Assembly: GCF_000003195.3 (NCBI RefSeq)
Contig: NC_012871.2
Coordinates: 62,983,802-63,047,801 of the forward strand
Reading direction: 5' to 3'
Length of the DNA stretch: 64,000 nt
DNA from: Sorghum bicolor
Lineage: Eukaryota > Streptophyta > Magnoliopsida > Poales > Poaceae
The notes beneath the pieces are model-generated. The model ran no database searches and was not told the origin of the DNA. It worked only from the letters and a program-made list of their open reading frames with translations. The translations under genes were made by a program, and so were the position numbers. Numbering within the stretch: the first letter of the stretch is position 1; every line of letters starts with the position of its first letter. This document shows, piece by piece, positions 10,447 through 20,840 of the stretch.

Positions 10447-13347
10447 ATGGCCGACGGCGTGGGGGTGTCCACGGCGGAGGCAGGGCGCGACGCGGCGGCG
10501 GTCGGTGACGGGGCGAGGGATGAGGAGCCATTGGTGTCCACCGGGACGGAGGAGCCGCCGTCACCGCCGGAGTATGGGGTGCCCGCGGAAGTCGAGGAAG
10601 AGGGGAAGGGGGCGGCGTCACCATTGGAGGGGTCACCGGCGGTGATCGCCGTGGAAAAGAAGGAGGAGTCCCGCGGCGAAGACAAGGAAGAGGCGGAGGT
10701 GGCGGAGGAGGAGGAGGAGGAGGATGAAGGGGTGAAGTGGTTGGGGCTTTACTCCTCTGCGCAGACCATTCTCGTCGTCGGCGACGGAGACTTCTCCTTC
10801 TCGCTGGCGCTGGTCACCGCGTTCGGCTCCGGTGCCAACCTCGTCGCGACGTCGCTCGACACCTATGGTTTGTCTACTGCGATCGCTTCCGCTTCCTGTT
10901 GTGGTGGGTAAAGTAAAATGTGCCTTCGTTGTTGCGTACTACGAGCTAGATACGACTGGTACTAGCAGTTCATGGCTGATCCCATTTTTGGCCTTTTGCG
11001 CCTCTGGTATGAGAATAAATGCAACCACGGATGGATGGATGCATTCGAGAATATGATCTGCTAGATTTGATGATTGTGATAGGATGTAGCTTTTGCTGGT
11101 TAAATGACGATTTTAACATTTCCACTTTATTACGTTTTTAGGAATTTTTTTTTGTGTCATGTAAGAAAGATGGTAGAGCGATTCAAGCAGCTGTTACAAG
11201 TTGGATGAAAAATAAACTTAAATGAACCAGTGAGACATTAATATTTAGCAAAAGGAAAAGAATGTGCCACATTAACCCATGCAATGATTTTTCCCCCTGA
11301 TTTTTAAATGTACATAGTGACTACAGTTTGCCGTTAGGACAAATTTTCAGCATTCAATAGTTCTAGTACTATATTTCCTTCATCCTAACTTTGTATTTGG
11401 GTCCATATGCATTGTTGATGCTGTATTTACCTTTGCAAGCTCAAAAGCATACAGTGGTTTTTGTTTTTCTTGTTCATCGCGCTGCTTATCTATATTTTCT
11501 GCATTTCTTGTGGGAAATCCTCATTTGCAGAGATTCTAAAGCGTAAGTACAGCCAAGCAGAGTCAAATATAATGGAGCTGAAAAGATTGGGCGCCACGGT
11601 TTTGCATGGTGTCGATGCGAACAAAATGAAGTTTCACACTGACTTGAAGAATAGACGATTTGATCGTATTGTCTTTAATTTTCCTCATGGTGGCTTCAAA
11701 GGAAAAGAGGACGACTTGCATATGATCAAGTATGTGCACTATCTCATCATGTTATTTGACAGCTAACATTAACTAAACTCTGTATTAGGCTTAATAGTCA
11801 TTCATGATCTTCATATGGATCAGTTCGTTATCTATCCAGAGTTGATCAAATATTTCTAAGGCTACATTTGCATACAAAGGGTTATCTCTTCTGTATTTTT
11901 TTTTAATGTCTTATCTCTTCTGTATTTATAACACCTACGCAGAAATGACATTGGTAGAATCTCAGTGAAAAATTGAAAATGTATCTTTTTCATTCTAAAC
12001 AGGGTACACCACTGCTAAACTTGTTTCTCAAAATGAACTATATCTGTAAGTACATTAAGAATAAGTAGCATCTATGTTACCTCAATAATAAGTTGAGAGC
12101 TCTTACATGTCCTCAATGGCCCATTGGCTAGAGTATATTTGTTTTTAGGTCCTAGATCATTACTTTGTTGCCTTTGTGGATATAACTTGATCTCAAGCAC
12201 TTATAGCAGTAGTTGTAATATTTTAGTATAAGCTTTCTCCGGACATATATGAAATAAAGATGGTTCAACTTTGCATGTCAGTGGTCATAAAATAGTAGCT
12301 GATGTTTTTACAGAAACCCAATCGGAATCTACAACACTGTTATGTTTACGGCCTTTGTTTTCATATTTGAACTATTATTATCCATATCCTGCGACTTTCA
12401 GCTTGCACAAGAAGTTGGTGTGGGGTTTTTTCAGCAATGCACGCCACCTTGTTCGGCCACTTGGTGAAGTTCACGTTACCCACAAGACTGGGGAACCGTA
12501 CGACAGTTGGGATCTTAAGCACCTGGCCTCTGATTCTTCTCTTGCTATGGTTGACAAAGTTCCTTTTCGAAAGCAAGACTATCCAGGTTATAACCAAAAG
12601 AGAGGAGACAGTAAGAGGTCTGACGAACCTTTTGATCTTGGTGCATGTTGCACATTCAGATTTCAAATCGGGAACTTGAAGGAGCTGAAGCAAATGAATA
12701 TGAAGAGGTCTGGTTTAATCCCAAACATTGGAGGCAGCAACGTTCGTCCAGGCCTGGTAACTAACAGGGGGCCATTTCATCCGGATTCACCTGTTGAAGC
12801 ATGGCCTTGGCATCATTTTCCTTCGCCAGCTCACACAGGCCGCATGCTGATGCCTCCGCAGCCGTACATAGTTGATCAATGGCAACAACCAGGTTTTCCA
12901 CTGAACTCTGATGGCATGGCGTCTGGACCTTATTTGCATAAACAGGAGAGTTGTCATCCAATGGTGAGCATGCCAGGTCCGTGGCTGAATGATTTGCCCG
13001 CTCAAGGTGGCATTCCTCCATCTCCACCAGTTCATCCATCTCTACCAATGGGCATTCCTCCACCTCTACCAATGGGCAGAATCCCATTTCCTGATCTCCT
13101 TGCACCTCAGGAGCAGCCTTGGTATCAGCAGAGAACTATTCCTGATCAGCTAGGAGGCGATGACTACTTTTTTGCCCGGGAACACCAAATGAGTCTGCAG
13201 AGGGAGTATGAAATACAGAGGCAAGTCATTCCCGCAGCAACCGGCTTGACACATAACGCCTTCTTGGAACATCGCCACAGGGACAGGGAGTCTGCTGAGG
13301 AGCTAGAGTGGCTCCACTGGATGATTGCATTGTATGGTAGGAAGTGA
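10447..13347 (+). CDS. Gene B: BMT5-like (DUF2431) methyltransferase, 521 aa
   Basis: Exons are 10447-10867, 11531-11729 and 12402-13347, with the same phases as gene A. The predicted product is a SAM-dependent RNA methyltransferase of the Bmt5 type (inferred from family). A long leader ending in a Glu-rich run (about 80-94) precedes VGDGDFSFS (111-119), SLDTY (136-140) and RIVFNFPHGG (185-194; A to G in the usual PHAG). Exon 3 has GEVHVTHKTG, DYPGYNQKRGDSKRSDEPFDL and CTFRFQIG, then a Pro/His/Met-rich tail. That tail contains short repeats of the type GIPP-(S/P)-P, with PMG boxes encoded near 13010-13080. The tail ends in EWLHWMIALYGRK, close to the end of gene A (WLRGMVALYGRQ), so A and B share a recent ancestor. 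No break is seen. Confidence 0.88.
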
Positions 13348-13678
13348 AGGATCTTTGGGAGGTGCCAGTATGAAGAAGCTGGGCCTACCAGTTCCAGGCT
13401 TGTACAGGTAAAGGTCATTTTGTGTGGCATATACTGGTACGGCAGTGCAATGAGTTGCTATCTTGCCGTTAATAAAGTCTGTACACTGTACTCCTAGGCA
13501 GTTAAGCAAACCTGTTTTTGAAGTGGAGCTGTCCGAAGAGAATTCCTGATTAGTTGCTCATTCTGCAAGAAAGTATGGCTTACATTTTCGTGGAGTGCAA
13601 CATCGGTCATACAAAGATGAAAGATCATGTATGGTAGAGAACTGAAGCTGCGTTATATGCTTAGCAAATTAGCTTATA

Positions 13679-14760
13679 TACTCCCTCCATTCCAAATTAT
13701 GATTCACTTTAGTTTTATCCTAAGTCGACTTCTATAATTTTGACCAAGTTTATAGATAAATATTTAGCTAATAGTTAACTATTTACAACATCAAATTGGG
13801 CCATGTTTGAATTTATCGTGATAATAGTTAGCTAGCTAGAGTACTCTATGGTAGATAGAGACCATAGTGATAATAGTTAGCTAGAGGTTCTCTAGGAGTA
13901 GCTAATAGCTAAAAATTTACTAACTATTAGCTAGCTAACTGTTTAAAAAAACTATTAGCTAGCTAACTATTAGTAGGGTTTGTTTGGATCATCTACTAAT
14001 AGGTGCTTGAATATAGTTGGTTGGAGGTGTATATGTACATTAGCACGTGTCACCAACTAATTAACTAATTGTTATTTGTTAGCATCTTCGCTTGCTCATA
14101 GTTAGAGCATTTCCATCAGTTTTGTAAAACAACTCCCTACTTTGATATTTTAGCAAAAAAAGAAAATAAGTTCCCCTAGTAAATGAATTCCTTAAAAATA
14201 AAAAGTTGTTAAATATTATCTCTCGTAAATTTTCACAGTCAAGAGTAGCTCCCTATTCGCTCCTCGTCCAACATTTTTCTCAGGAGATCAGAGTCAATTG
14301 GACACATGAGTAAATTAAGAAAATAAAAGATTCTAGATGAGAAAGTGACCAAGAGAAAGAAATTGCTAAAGGAAGGTTTGGTTAGTCGTCAGAAATAATT
14401 TTAGGCTCCCAATGCAAAATCGTTTAGAAAGCTATCAAGGGATACCGTTGGAGAATAACAAAATTAAAGTTTGCTTTCTTCTATTAACTTCCTAGATCTA
14501 TTAATTTATCAAATAAACTGTATCAAACTCCTAGAGATGCTAGCAAGTTTGTTTAGATCACCACTCTCTAGTTTTAGCTGCTAACTATTAGCACTAATGG
14601 ATTCAAACATACTCTTAGTTTCACTAAACTCTATGCAAAAAATATTTTCATAGTATATTTGCTTGAACTTGTAGATGTTAATATACAGTTTTTATAAAAT
14701 TAGGTTAAAATGAACTATAATTTACTCTGATTATCCTAAATTATAATTTTCTACGTACAT
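13679..14760. mobile_element. Stowaway-like MITE interrupted by another element
   Basis: CTCCCTCCATTCCAAATTAT at 13681 and the following sequence look like a grass Stowaway (Tc1/Mariner) MITE. The Stowaway text stops after CATCAAATT at about 13797 and resumes near 14628 with AGTTTCACTAAACTC, then an inverted-looking tail to about 14750. Between them is about 830 bp of AT-rich sequence with many TTAGCTAGCTAACTATTAG palindromes and TTTGAAT...ATTCAAACAT-type ends. I read this as a nested insertion. The outer right end is degraded. Confidence 0.55.
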
Positions 14761-15039
14761 ATATATTTATATCTAGATACATGATAAAAACTTTTTATCT
14801 AAAAATTTATAAGTTAGAACAAAAGAGCATAATGGATGACGTATTCCCTCATTCCCATGTTATAAGACGTTTTGAGCATATCCTTTGCTCCAAGGGCACC
14901 CAAGCCAGTTACTAGCTCTAAACCAACTTTTTTAATAGTGTTTTTAGGCTTTTAGCAATGACTCATAATATGATTAGATTTATAAAACACTTCCACGTGA
15001 TCTTGAAATGTGTGTACGAAGCTGAAGAGCTAGCGTTTT

Positions 15040-15041
<2 letters not shown>

Positions 15042-15090
<49 letters not shown>
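15042..15090. repeat. (TA)n microsatellite
   Basis: About 49 bp of uninterrupted TA dinucleotides. The flanks (14760-15040 and 15091-15630) are AT-rich intergenic DNA with no gene that I can support. Confidence 0.95.
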
Positions 15091-15096
<6 letters not shown>

Positions 15097-15633
15097 AATG
15101 CTTGGAGCTAGCTTATCAATCAGCTATTGCTGATGCCCGAATATAGCAACACCTAGATGGGCCAGCAAGAAGTAATTTCTATGATTGGCGCCATGGTTGT
15201 ATTTGGCGGTATTGCCCTAGAAATATATTGAAAAAGTAGGCAACCTTTCGTGGACGCGATTTGATGAGCACCAACTCTAGATATCCTATCCATCCCACAA
15301 AGAATACAATTTCATATTTTTTTAGAATAAGTTAGTAAAATAATTAAATTTAACATGATGTATTTATCTCTATTTTTTTATTCTCTAGATAATGTCATCA
15401 TGCATCTATATTGGCGAAAATAAGTGAAGATAATACCCATAGGGTAGCCGTGACCGTGAGCACCTGCCGCGGACCGTACACCTATACATGCAGTTATCCC
15501 ATACGTGCTATCACGAGCGTAGTCAAAAAGGAAAACTATAGCTTTGTTATGTGAGATGATTGCATATAAACACATCATGAATCCATGACAGGTGGCCATA
15601 AGGCTATGAGCAGCCGGAATGATTCCTTGAACA

Positions 15634-16099
15634 GGCCTTGTTTAGTTGGCAAAAACTTTGCTTTTTGGCTACTGTAGCACTTTCGTTTTTATTTGACAAA
15701 TATTATCTAATTATGGAGTAACTAGGCTCAAAAGATTCATCTCACAAATTACAGATAAACTGTGCAATTAGTTTTTATTTTTATCTATATTTAATGCTCC
15801 ATGCATGCGACCAAAGATTCGATGTGACGGGGAATCTTGAAAATTTTTGCGAACTAAACAAGGCCTTAGTTTAAATCAAAAATTAAAAAATTTTCAAGAT
15901 TCTCCGTCACATCGAATCTTGCGGCACATGTATGGAGTATTAAATATTAATGAAAACAAAAACTAATTGCATAGTTTGCCTATAAATTACGAGATAAATT
16001 TTTTAAGCCTAATTACTCCGTAATTGAATAATGTTTGTAAAATAAAAACGAAAGTACTACAGTGTCAAAATTCAAAAAAAAATTGATCTAAACAAGGCT
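15634..16099. mobile_element. Two abutting GGCCTTGTTTAG-type MITEs
   Basis: The first unit (15634-15865) runs from GGCCTTGTTTAGTTGGC to GAACTAAACAAGGCC. The second (about 15862-16099) starts in the same GGCC and ends ATCTAAACAAGGCT. They are in opposite orientation and share the GGCC junction. No clean outer target duplication is visible. Confidence 0.75.
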
Positions 16100-16216
16100 C
16101 AAAAGATTCCATGCTCGTCTCATGGATTGCATGCTCGCTGAGTTCCCGAAAAGAAAAATTTTAAGGTATTACAGTACATTTATAACTGTAAAAATTAATA
16201 TTTAATAATAGACTAA

Positions 16217-16517
16217 GGGTTGTTTAGTTCTCCATAAAATATAAAATACAAAATATCAATTACTTTGAAACAATGGAATACAAAATACAAAAATTTTCAG
16301 GATTATATTTAGTTCTATCTAAAATACATAATTTATTGCCTTTACGAGAGCCTCTTGAGACTCTTTTGGATATTTTTTTAACCCCTTGAGGTCATAATCC
16401 AAAATATAGAATAACCACCTTTTTACTAAAATATTTTGCTTGGTGTTTAGTTTTATTATGCAAAATGATATACCAAAACTCAAAATTTTTTGAAATAGAA
16501 GGAGAACTAAACACCCC
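16217..16517. mobile_element. Tourist-like MITE, TSD TAA (left of a pair)
   Basis: 301 bp with ends GGGTTGTTTAGTTCTCC and GGAGAACTAAACACCCC, flanked by TAA at 16214-16216 and 16518-16520. No coding capacity. TAA duplications are characteristic of PIF/Harbinger MITEs. Confidence 0.75.
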
Positions 16518-16520
16518 TAA

Positions 16521-16826
16521 GGTCTTGTTTGTTTCTACCGGATTGACCCGTTTTTTGGGCCCATTCCAGGTGAATTACTACAACCCATTTTCAATCCAGA
16601 TGGAAACTAAAATATCCGTTAGTTTCGGGCTAAAATGAAAATTGGACTAAAACCAAAATCAACTTCTCTTTTCCTAATCTTTACGGCCTAGAATGAAACC
16701 GAACCTCCTATCATCCAGATCAGTTCCTAGCCCAAGTGGACGAACGAGTGGAGGAGGTGAATCTACTTGATTCTGGCCCAAAAATGTTCAAAGGCTACAA
16801 TGATTCCTGTGAAAGTGAACAAGGTC
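16521..16826. mobile_element. Tourist-like MITE, TSD TAA (right of a pair)
   Basis: 306 bp with ends GGTCTTGTTTGTTTC and GTGAACAAGGTC, flanked by TAA at 16518-16520 and 16827-16829. It shares its left TAA with the neighbouring MITE. The termini resemble the 139-bp element at 62198-62336. Bases 16830-17300 lead into gene C without another feature. Confidence 0.75.
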
Positions 16827-17641
16827 TAATTAGATTTAAAAATTACACTTAAACCATGTAATTATTTTTTTTAATCTACATTATTTGTTTCATACATATG
16901 TTCAAATATTCGATACGATAAAATAAAAAGTTTTAGGGTAAGAACTAATAAGGCCGAAATGCATCGATATTTAGCTGGAACACGATTGCCCATCGAAGCC
17001 AAATACCAGACGAACTTAATTAGCGTTGTCTTATCGTTGATGTAAACACAGAATTTGTGGATTGTTTGCTTGTTGCATTCGTCTCATCGTGTTGGGTGTT
17101 CCTTCCTTTTTTTTTGAGTAATTGGGTGTTCCTTCCTTGAGAAGCCACCGGAGCGAAGCCCAAACGCCGGCGCTCATCCGGCCTTGTGGGCCCCACCCGA
17201 CCGAGACCCCCGAGAGAAGGCATTGAATGCACTGCGACTGCGACGCTTGGACTCGCGGAGTCGGGAAGTTTTCGTCCACCACTCCACTACCACTGTACCA
17301 CAAGAGCTCATGGTCATGGCGCCGGCAGTCGCGGTAGCCTCACCATCGGTAGGGTACGACTCGGCCGCGAACGGCGGCGGATCGAGGGAGGAGGGAGCGG
17401 CGCCGGCAGAGGATGGGGCGCTGGGGATGCGGGTGGATGGGAATAGGGTGGCGGCGCCAGTGGAGGGGGCACCGGCAGAGATCGCCGTGGAAGGGGATGA
17501 GGCGGAGGAGGAAGCGGACGTCGACGTCGACGTCGACGACGATGAGGATGAGGAGGAGAAGTGGCTAGGACAATACTCCTCTACGCAGAGCATACTGCTC
17601 GTCGGCGACGGGGACTTCTCGTTCTCGCTGGCGCTGGCCGC

Positions 17642-17800
17642 GAATTTTTTTTATTTTTAGTCTATTTTTAAAACAAATTTCAATTTTGACACGGTTTTGA
17701 AAAAATTTTCAAAACTAGGCCGTTTGGCCCCGCCACCATGCATGGCGGGGCAAAATCACTGCACCCCACCATGCATGGTGGCGGGGTTGAAGTGCCACGT
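17642..17800 (+). repeat. MULE-2 left terminal inverted repeat with GC palindromes
   Basis: About 159 bp matching 27276-27435 inverted, AT-rich for the first 70 bp. It then holds two palindromes of the form CCCCGCCACCATGCATGGCGGGG. Further related palindromes with variable centres follow at 17800-17925. Confidence 0.9.
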
Positions 17801-18285
17801 GGCGCCCGGGTGGGCGGGGCCGGCTGACGTGGACCCCGCCACCGGCCATGGCGGGGTACGGGGACCCCGCCACCGATCATGGCGGGTTGCAACCCCGCCG
17901 CGCATCATGGCGGGGTGCACCCGCGCCCTACTTAGTCGGCCGAACGGCCATCTCTTCTCATTTGTCTCCCTCTCTCACCCCGAGTGTCTCTCTTTCTCTC
18001 CCTCTCTCACACCCAAGCTCCGCTCTTCTCCGGTGCCCCTCCGCGTCGTCCTTCACCTCCATTGCCCCTCCTCGGCGCTCCTCTCCGTTGCGTATTCCCC
18101 GCCTCGTCGTTCTTCACGGTTGTTTTCCCGGCCACCCCTCGTTTGGATAAGGTAAATTTCTTACAACCTTTACGTTTTCATAGTTTAGATAAGTTCATTT
18201 GGTTATTTAATATGTTTAGTAAATCTCTTGTTACGTTACTTTGTTTAGTTATGTGATTTGTGTTGAATTATTTTCGCGTTTTTAG

Positions 18286-20130
18286 ATGGAGGACTCGTAT
18301 CGTGAGTCTATTTGGCGAAAAAGGGTCGTCCTAGAGAGTTGTACTCCGATGTGTCTTGCAAGGATGCCCCCGTGCCTCCCGAGGAACCTATTCCAAATTG
18401 TGATTGTGGACATCCGGCACACGTGAGCCAGTCGAGACATCCGGATACTGCGGCACGTTGCTTCTATACTTGTTATAGTTATAGCGTAAGTCACTGTGAC
18501 CTTTGTTTTTCTTATTGGTTTTTTATCTTTTTATTCTCAATGAGACAATTGAAACTCTTTTGTAGCCCTACTTCCGGTGCTTTTTCTTCCAATGGATCGA
18601 CGGGCCGGACAAGTTTGACCCAAAAATTCTGCTTTTCTACCACGGCGTTGATCATTGCAAACGTGAGTTGTTTACTCGCTGGGTTCCGCCCCCCCCTAAC
18701 CCTCCTCCTATGACGGAGGAAGAGAAGGCTGTAGCCTCTGCACGGCGGCTCGAGGATCCTCCAAAGTGTCATTGCGGAGAACAAGTCGTGATAAATCCAC
18801 GGAATGAACTAGAGTTCATTTGTCCTCTGCGGCGTGAAGTAAGTTTTACGGTCAATCTTAAAATTTCAGTTGCTTTATATGTGTTCTAATGTGTTCTTTT
18901 TGTAGGATCGTGGTTTTCGAAAGTGTCGTTTCGCAGAGTGGATCTATGGTCCAAAGAGCCATTGGCCAGAGCCTGAGAAGCAGGAGGAGGTTCCAGAGTG
19001 GAAGAAGAAGCGGAGGTCTATTGCGCCTCCCGTGATGTGCAAATGTGGTGTTGAAGCTAGCTACGGCCTAGTTCCTTCAGGTCTTGGGATTTGCCACTTC
19101 TGTGGCCACATGATCGACTATGATGAGGTTTGCTAGGACTGTGCACATTTAGTACTACTATACTCATATATTTGTTTTTGTACGCTAACTTTGTATTCAT
19201 ATATTTCCCGTAACAGAGCACTCAGAAATGCAAATGGGAATCATCTGATGATGTGTTTAAGTTCAAAGATGAGTATAAGGCAAGAGTAGCAGTTCGCAAG
19301 ACGAGAGGTTATCCTGCAAACTACGTCACTGATTTTGTGAAGGACCATAAGAAGAAAATGCTTGCATTCGCCCAGGAGTTGCGTGTTCGTAACCCTGCGA
19401 GTATTGCATGGAAGAAGTGGTCCGAGGAGAGGGAAAAGGAGATAGAGGAGTACCGTGCAAGGAAGGCTGAAGAGCATGCAAGGAAGGCTGCGGAGGAGGC
19501 TGAGCGAGTTGAGATGCAATGCTTGAACGATAGTATTGCCTCATTATGTGCTAGTGAGTCATTTAATTTTTGAAAGTGAAACTGTTTGTTTCTCTGAAAT
19601 GAATATGTTATTAATTCTTTAAATTTTGTACTTACAGAGATTGGATGCACCGGAAACTGGCAAGCAGATGTGGGCCGTGCTAAGTACGCGGAGAATATGA
19701 TATTAGGGCGGGACGGTGCAGTTGGTGGCACTGCTAGCCGTCCGATTGTGGTCGAAGAGGAGGCCGAGGCGGAGGAAGACGACGACACCGGAAGGATAGG
19801 CGACCTCATTCGTCTTGCCGAGGAATTGGGGTACCCTCAGGAGGAGCATGACTATGAAATGGGAAGGATAGGCGACCTACTTCGTCTTGCAGAGGAGGGT
19901 GAGGCGTCAGGACCGATGCCTGTCGGTGCCTCAGAGGAGGGTGAGGCTGCATACCACAACCAGAAGACATCGGTCTACGACTCATGGTGGCCAACAGACA
20001 TGACCGAGGAAGAGGGACAGTTATACTCTCAGGCGGCAGAAGAGGCGTAGGCAGCTTACTACGAGAGACAGGCTAGTGAGGCCAAGGCAGCGGAGGCGAG
20101 CATGGGTAAGGAGGCTGTAGGGGACGATTG
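18286..20130 (+). pseudogene. GRF-type zinc-finger gene of MULE-2, frameshifted
   Basis: Exons read as 18286-18485, 18566-18838, 18906-19127, 19217-19553 and 19638 to about 20050. A 5' UTR intron ends exactly at the ATG. The protein would carry a zf-GRF motif across exons 1-2: CDCG, then AARCFYTC, then RCFFFQWID. This fits the CxCG...GRxFYxC...CxFFxW pattern of a family thought to bind single-stranded nucleic acid. Two more Cys clusters follow (CHCG near the exon 2 end into exon 3, and CKCG...CHFCG). After these come a basic EYRARKAEEHARKAAEEAE coiled coil and an acidic tail with a repeated GRIGDL-(I/L)-RLAEE block. The frame from the ATG does not reach the GRF frame: one A appears missing in the A-run at 18318-18322. 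A TAG at 20048-20050 ends the tail. Its role in transposition is unknown. Confidence 0.65.
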
Positions 20131-20468
20131 AGAGTCCGAGGACGAGTTGCTTACGCAGTGGTGCACCCAGTTTGATTGATGTGGTAATGTATGTGAGTGG
20201 CTTAGGGATGAGACTTTTGTACTTTGAAACTTGTCATGTAATAATTTGTACTCCGACGTATTTCAATTTGATCGCTCCTCGCCAAAGTCCACAGCTGTCA
20301 GAATGTTTAACTAACATAACAATTTAAAAAGATTTTCTAATATGTTTAACTAATATAACAATTAAAAGTTTTGTTTCTTGCATGTTTACTAGCTATTTTT
20401 TTGTGTAATATTTAAAAAGCAATAGAGGAAGTCACTTTGATTAGTGCCATGAAAGGTACATGGGGGTT

Positions 20469-20586
20469 TGGCCAATTTCTGGCTACCCCGCCATGGCTAG
20501 GGCGGGTTAGGGGTACCCCGCCGTGGGGCATGGCGGGGTACCCCTAACCCGCCCCCAGCCATGGCGGGGTAGCCAGAAATTGGCCA
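20469..20586. repeat. 118-bp near-perfect palindrome between convergent genes
   Basis: The arms of about 53 bp start TTGGCCAATTTCTGGCTACC (20468 onward) and end with the complementary GGTAGCCAGAAATTGGCCA. They are separated by a few bases around GTGGGGCAT, with about one mismatch or indel. The arms include CCCCGCCATGG blocks like those in the MULE-2 termini. It lies 3' of both the GRF gene (+) and the PMD gene (-), so either readthrough RNA would form a long hairpin. A role as terminator, small-RNA source or transposase-binding site is speculation. Confidence 0.85.
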
Positions 20587-20840
20587 GAACCTTTGCTGCA
20601 GTGTCTTTGTTCGGTTTTTGTTAACCGATTGTCCTGGTTCGCAGCTGGTTTGGCAAGACTGAGATTTTTACATAAATACCAAAGATACTTTAGAACGAAC
20701 AACTAAAATAATTCTCACTAATGCTTAAAAAAGGTACATCAAATATCTAGAAATATGTCACAGTTACCAACGTGCTGGAAATAACAATATGTCCCAGGTA
20801 CTACATGACAAGTCCCAACTGGTAAACATGTCTAATCTAA

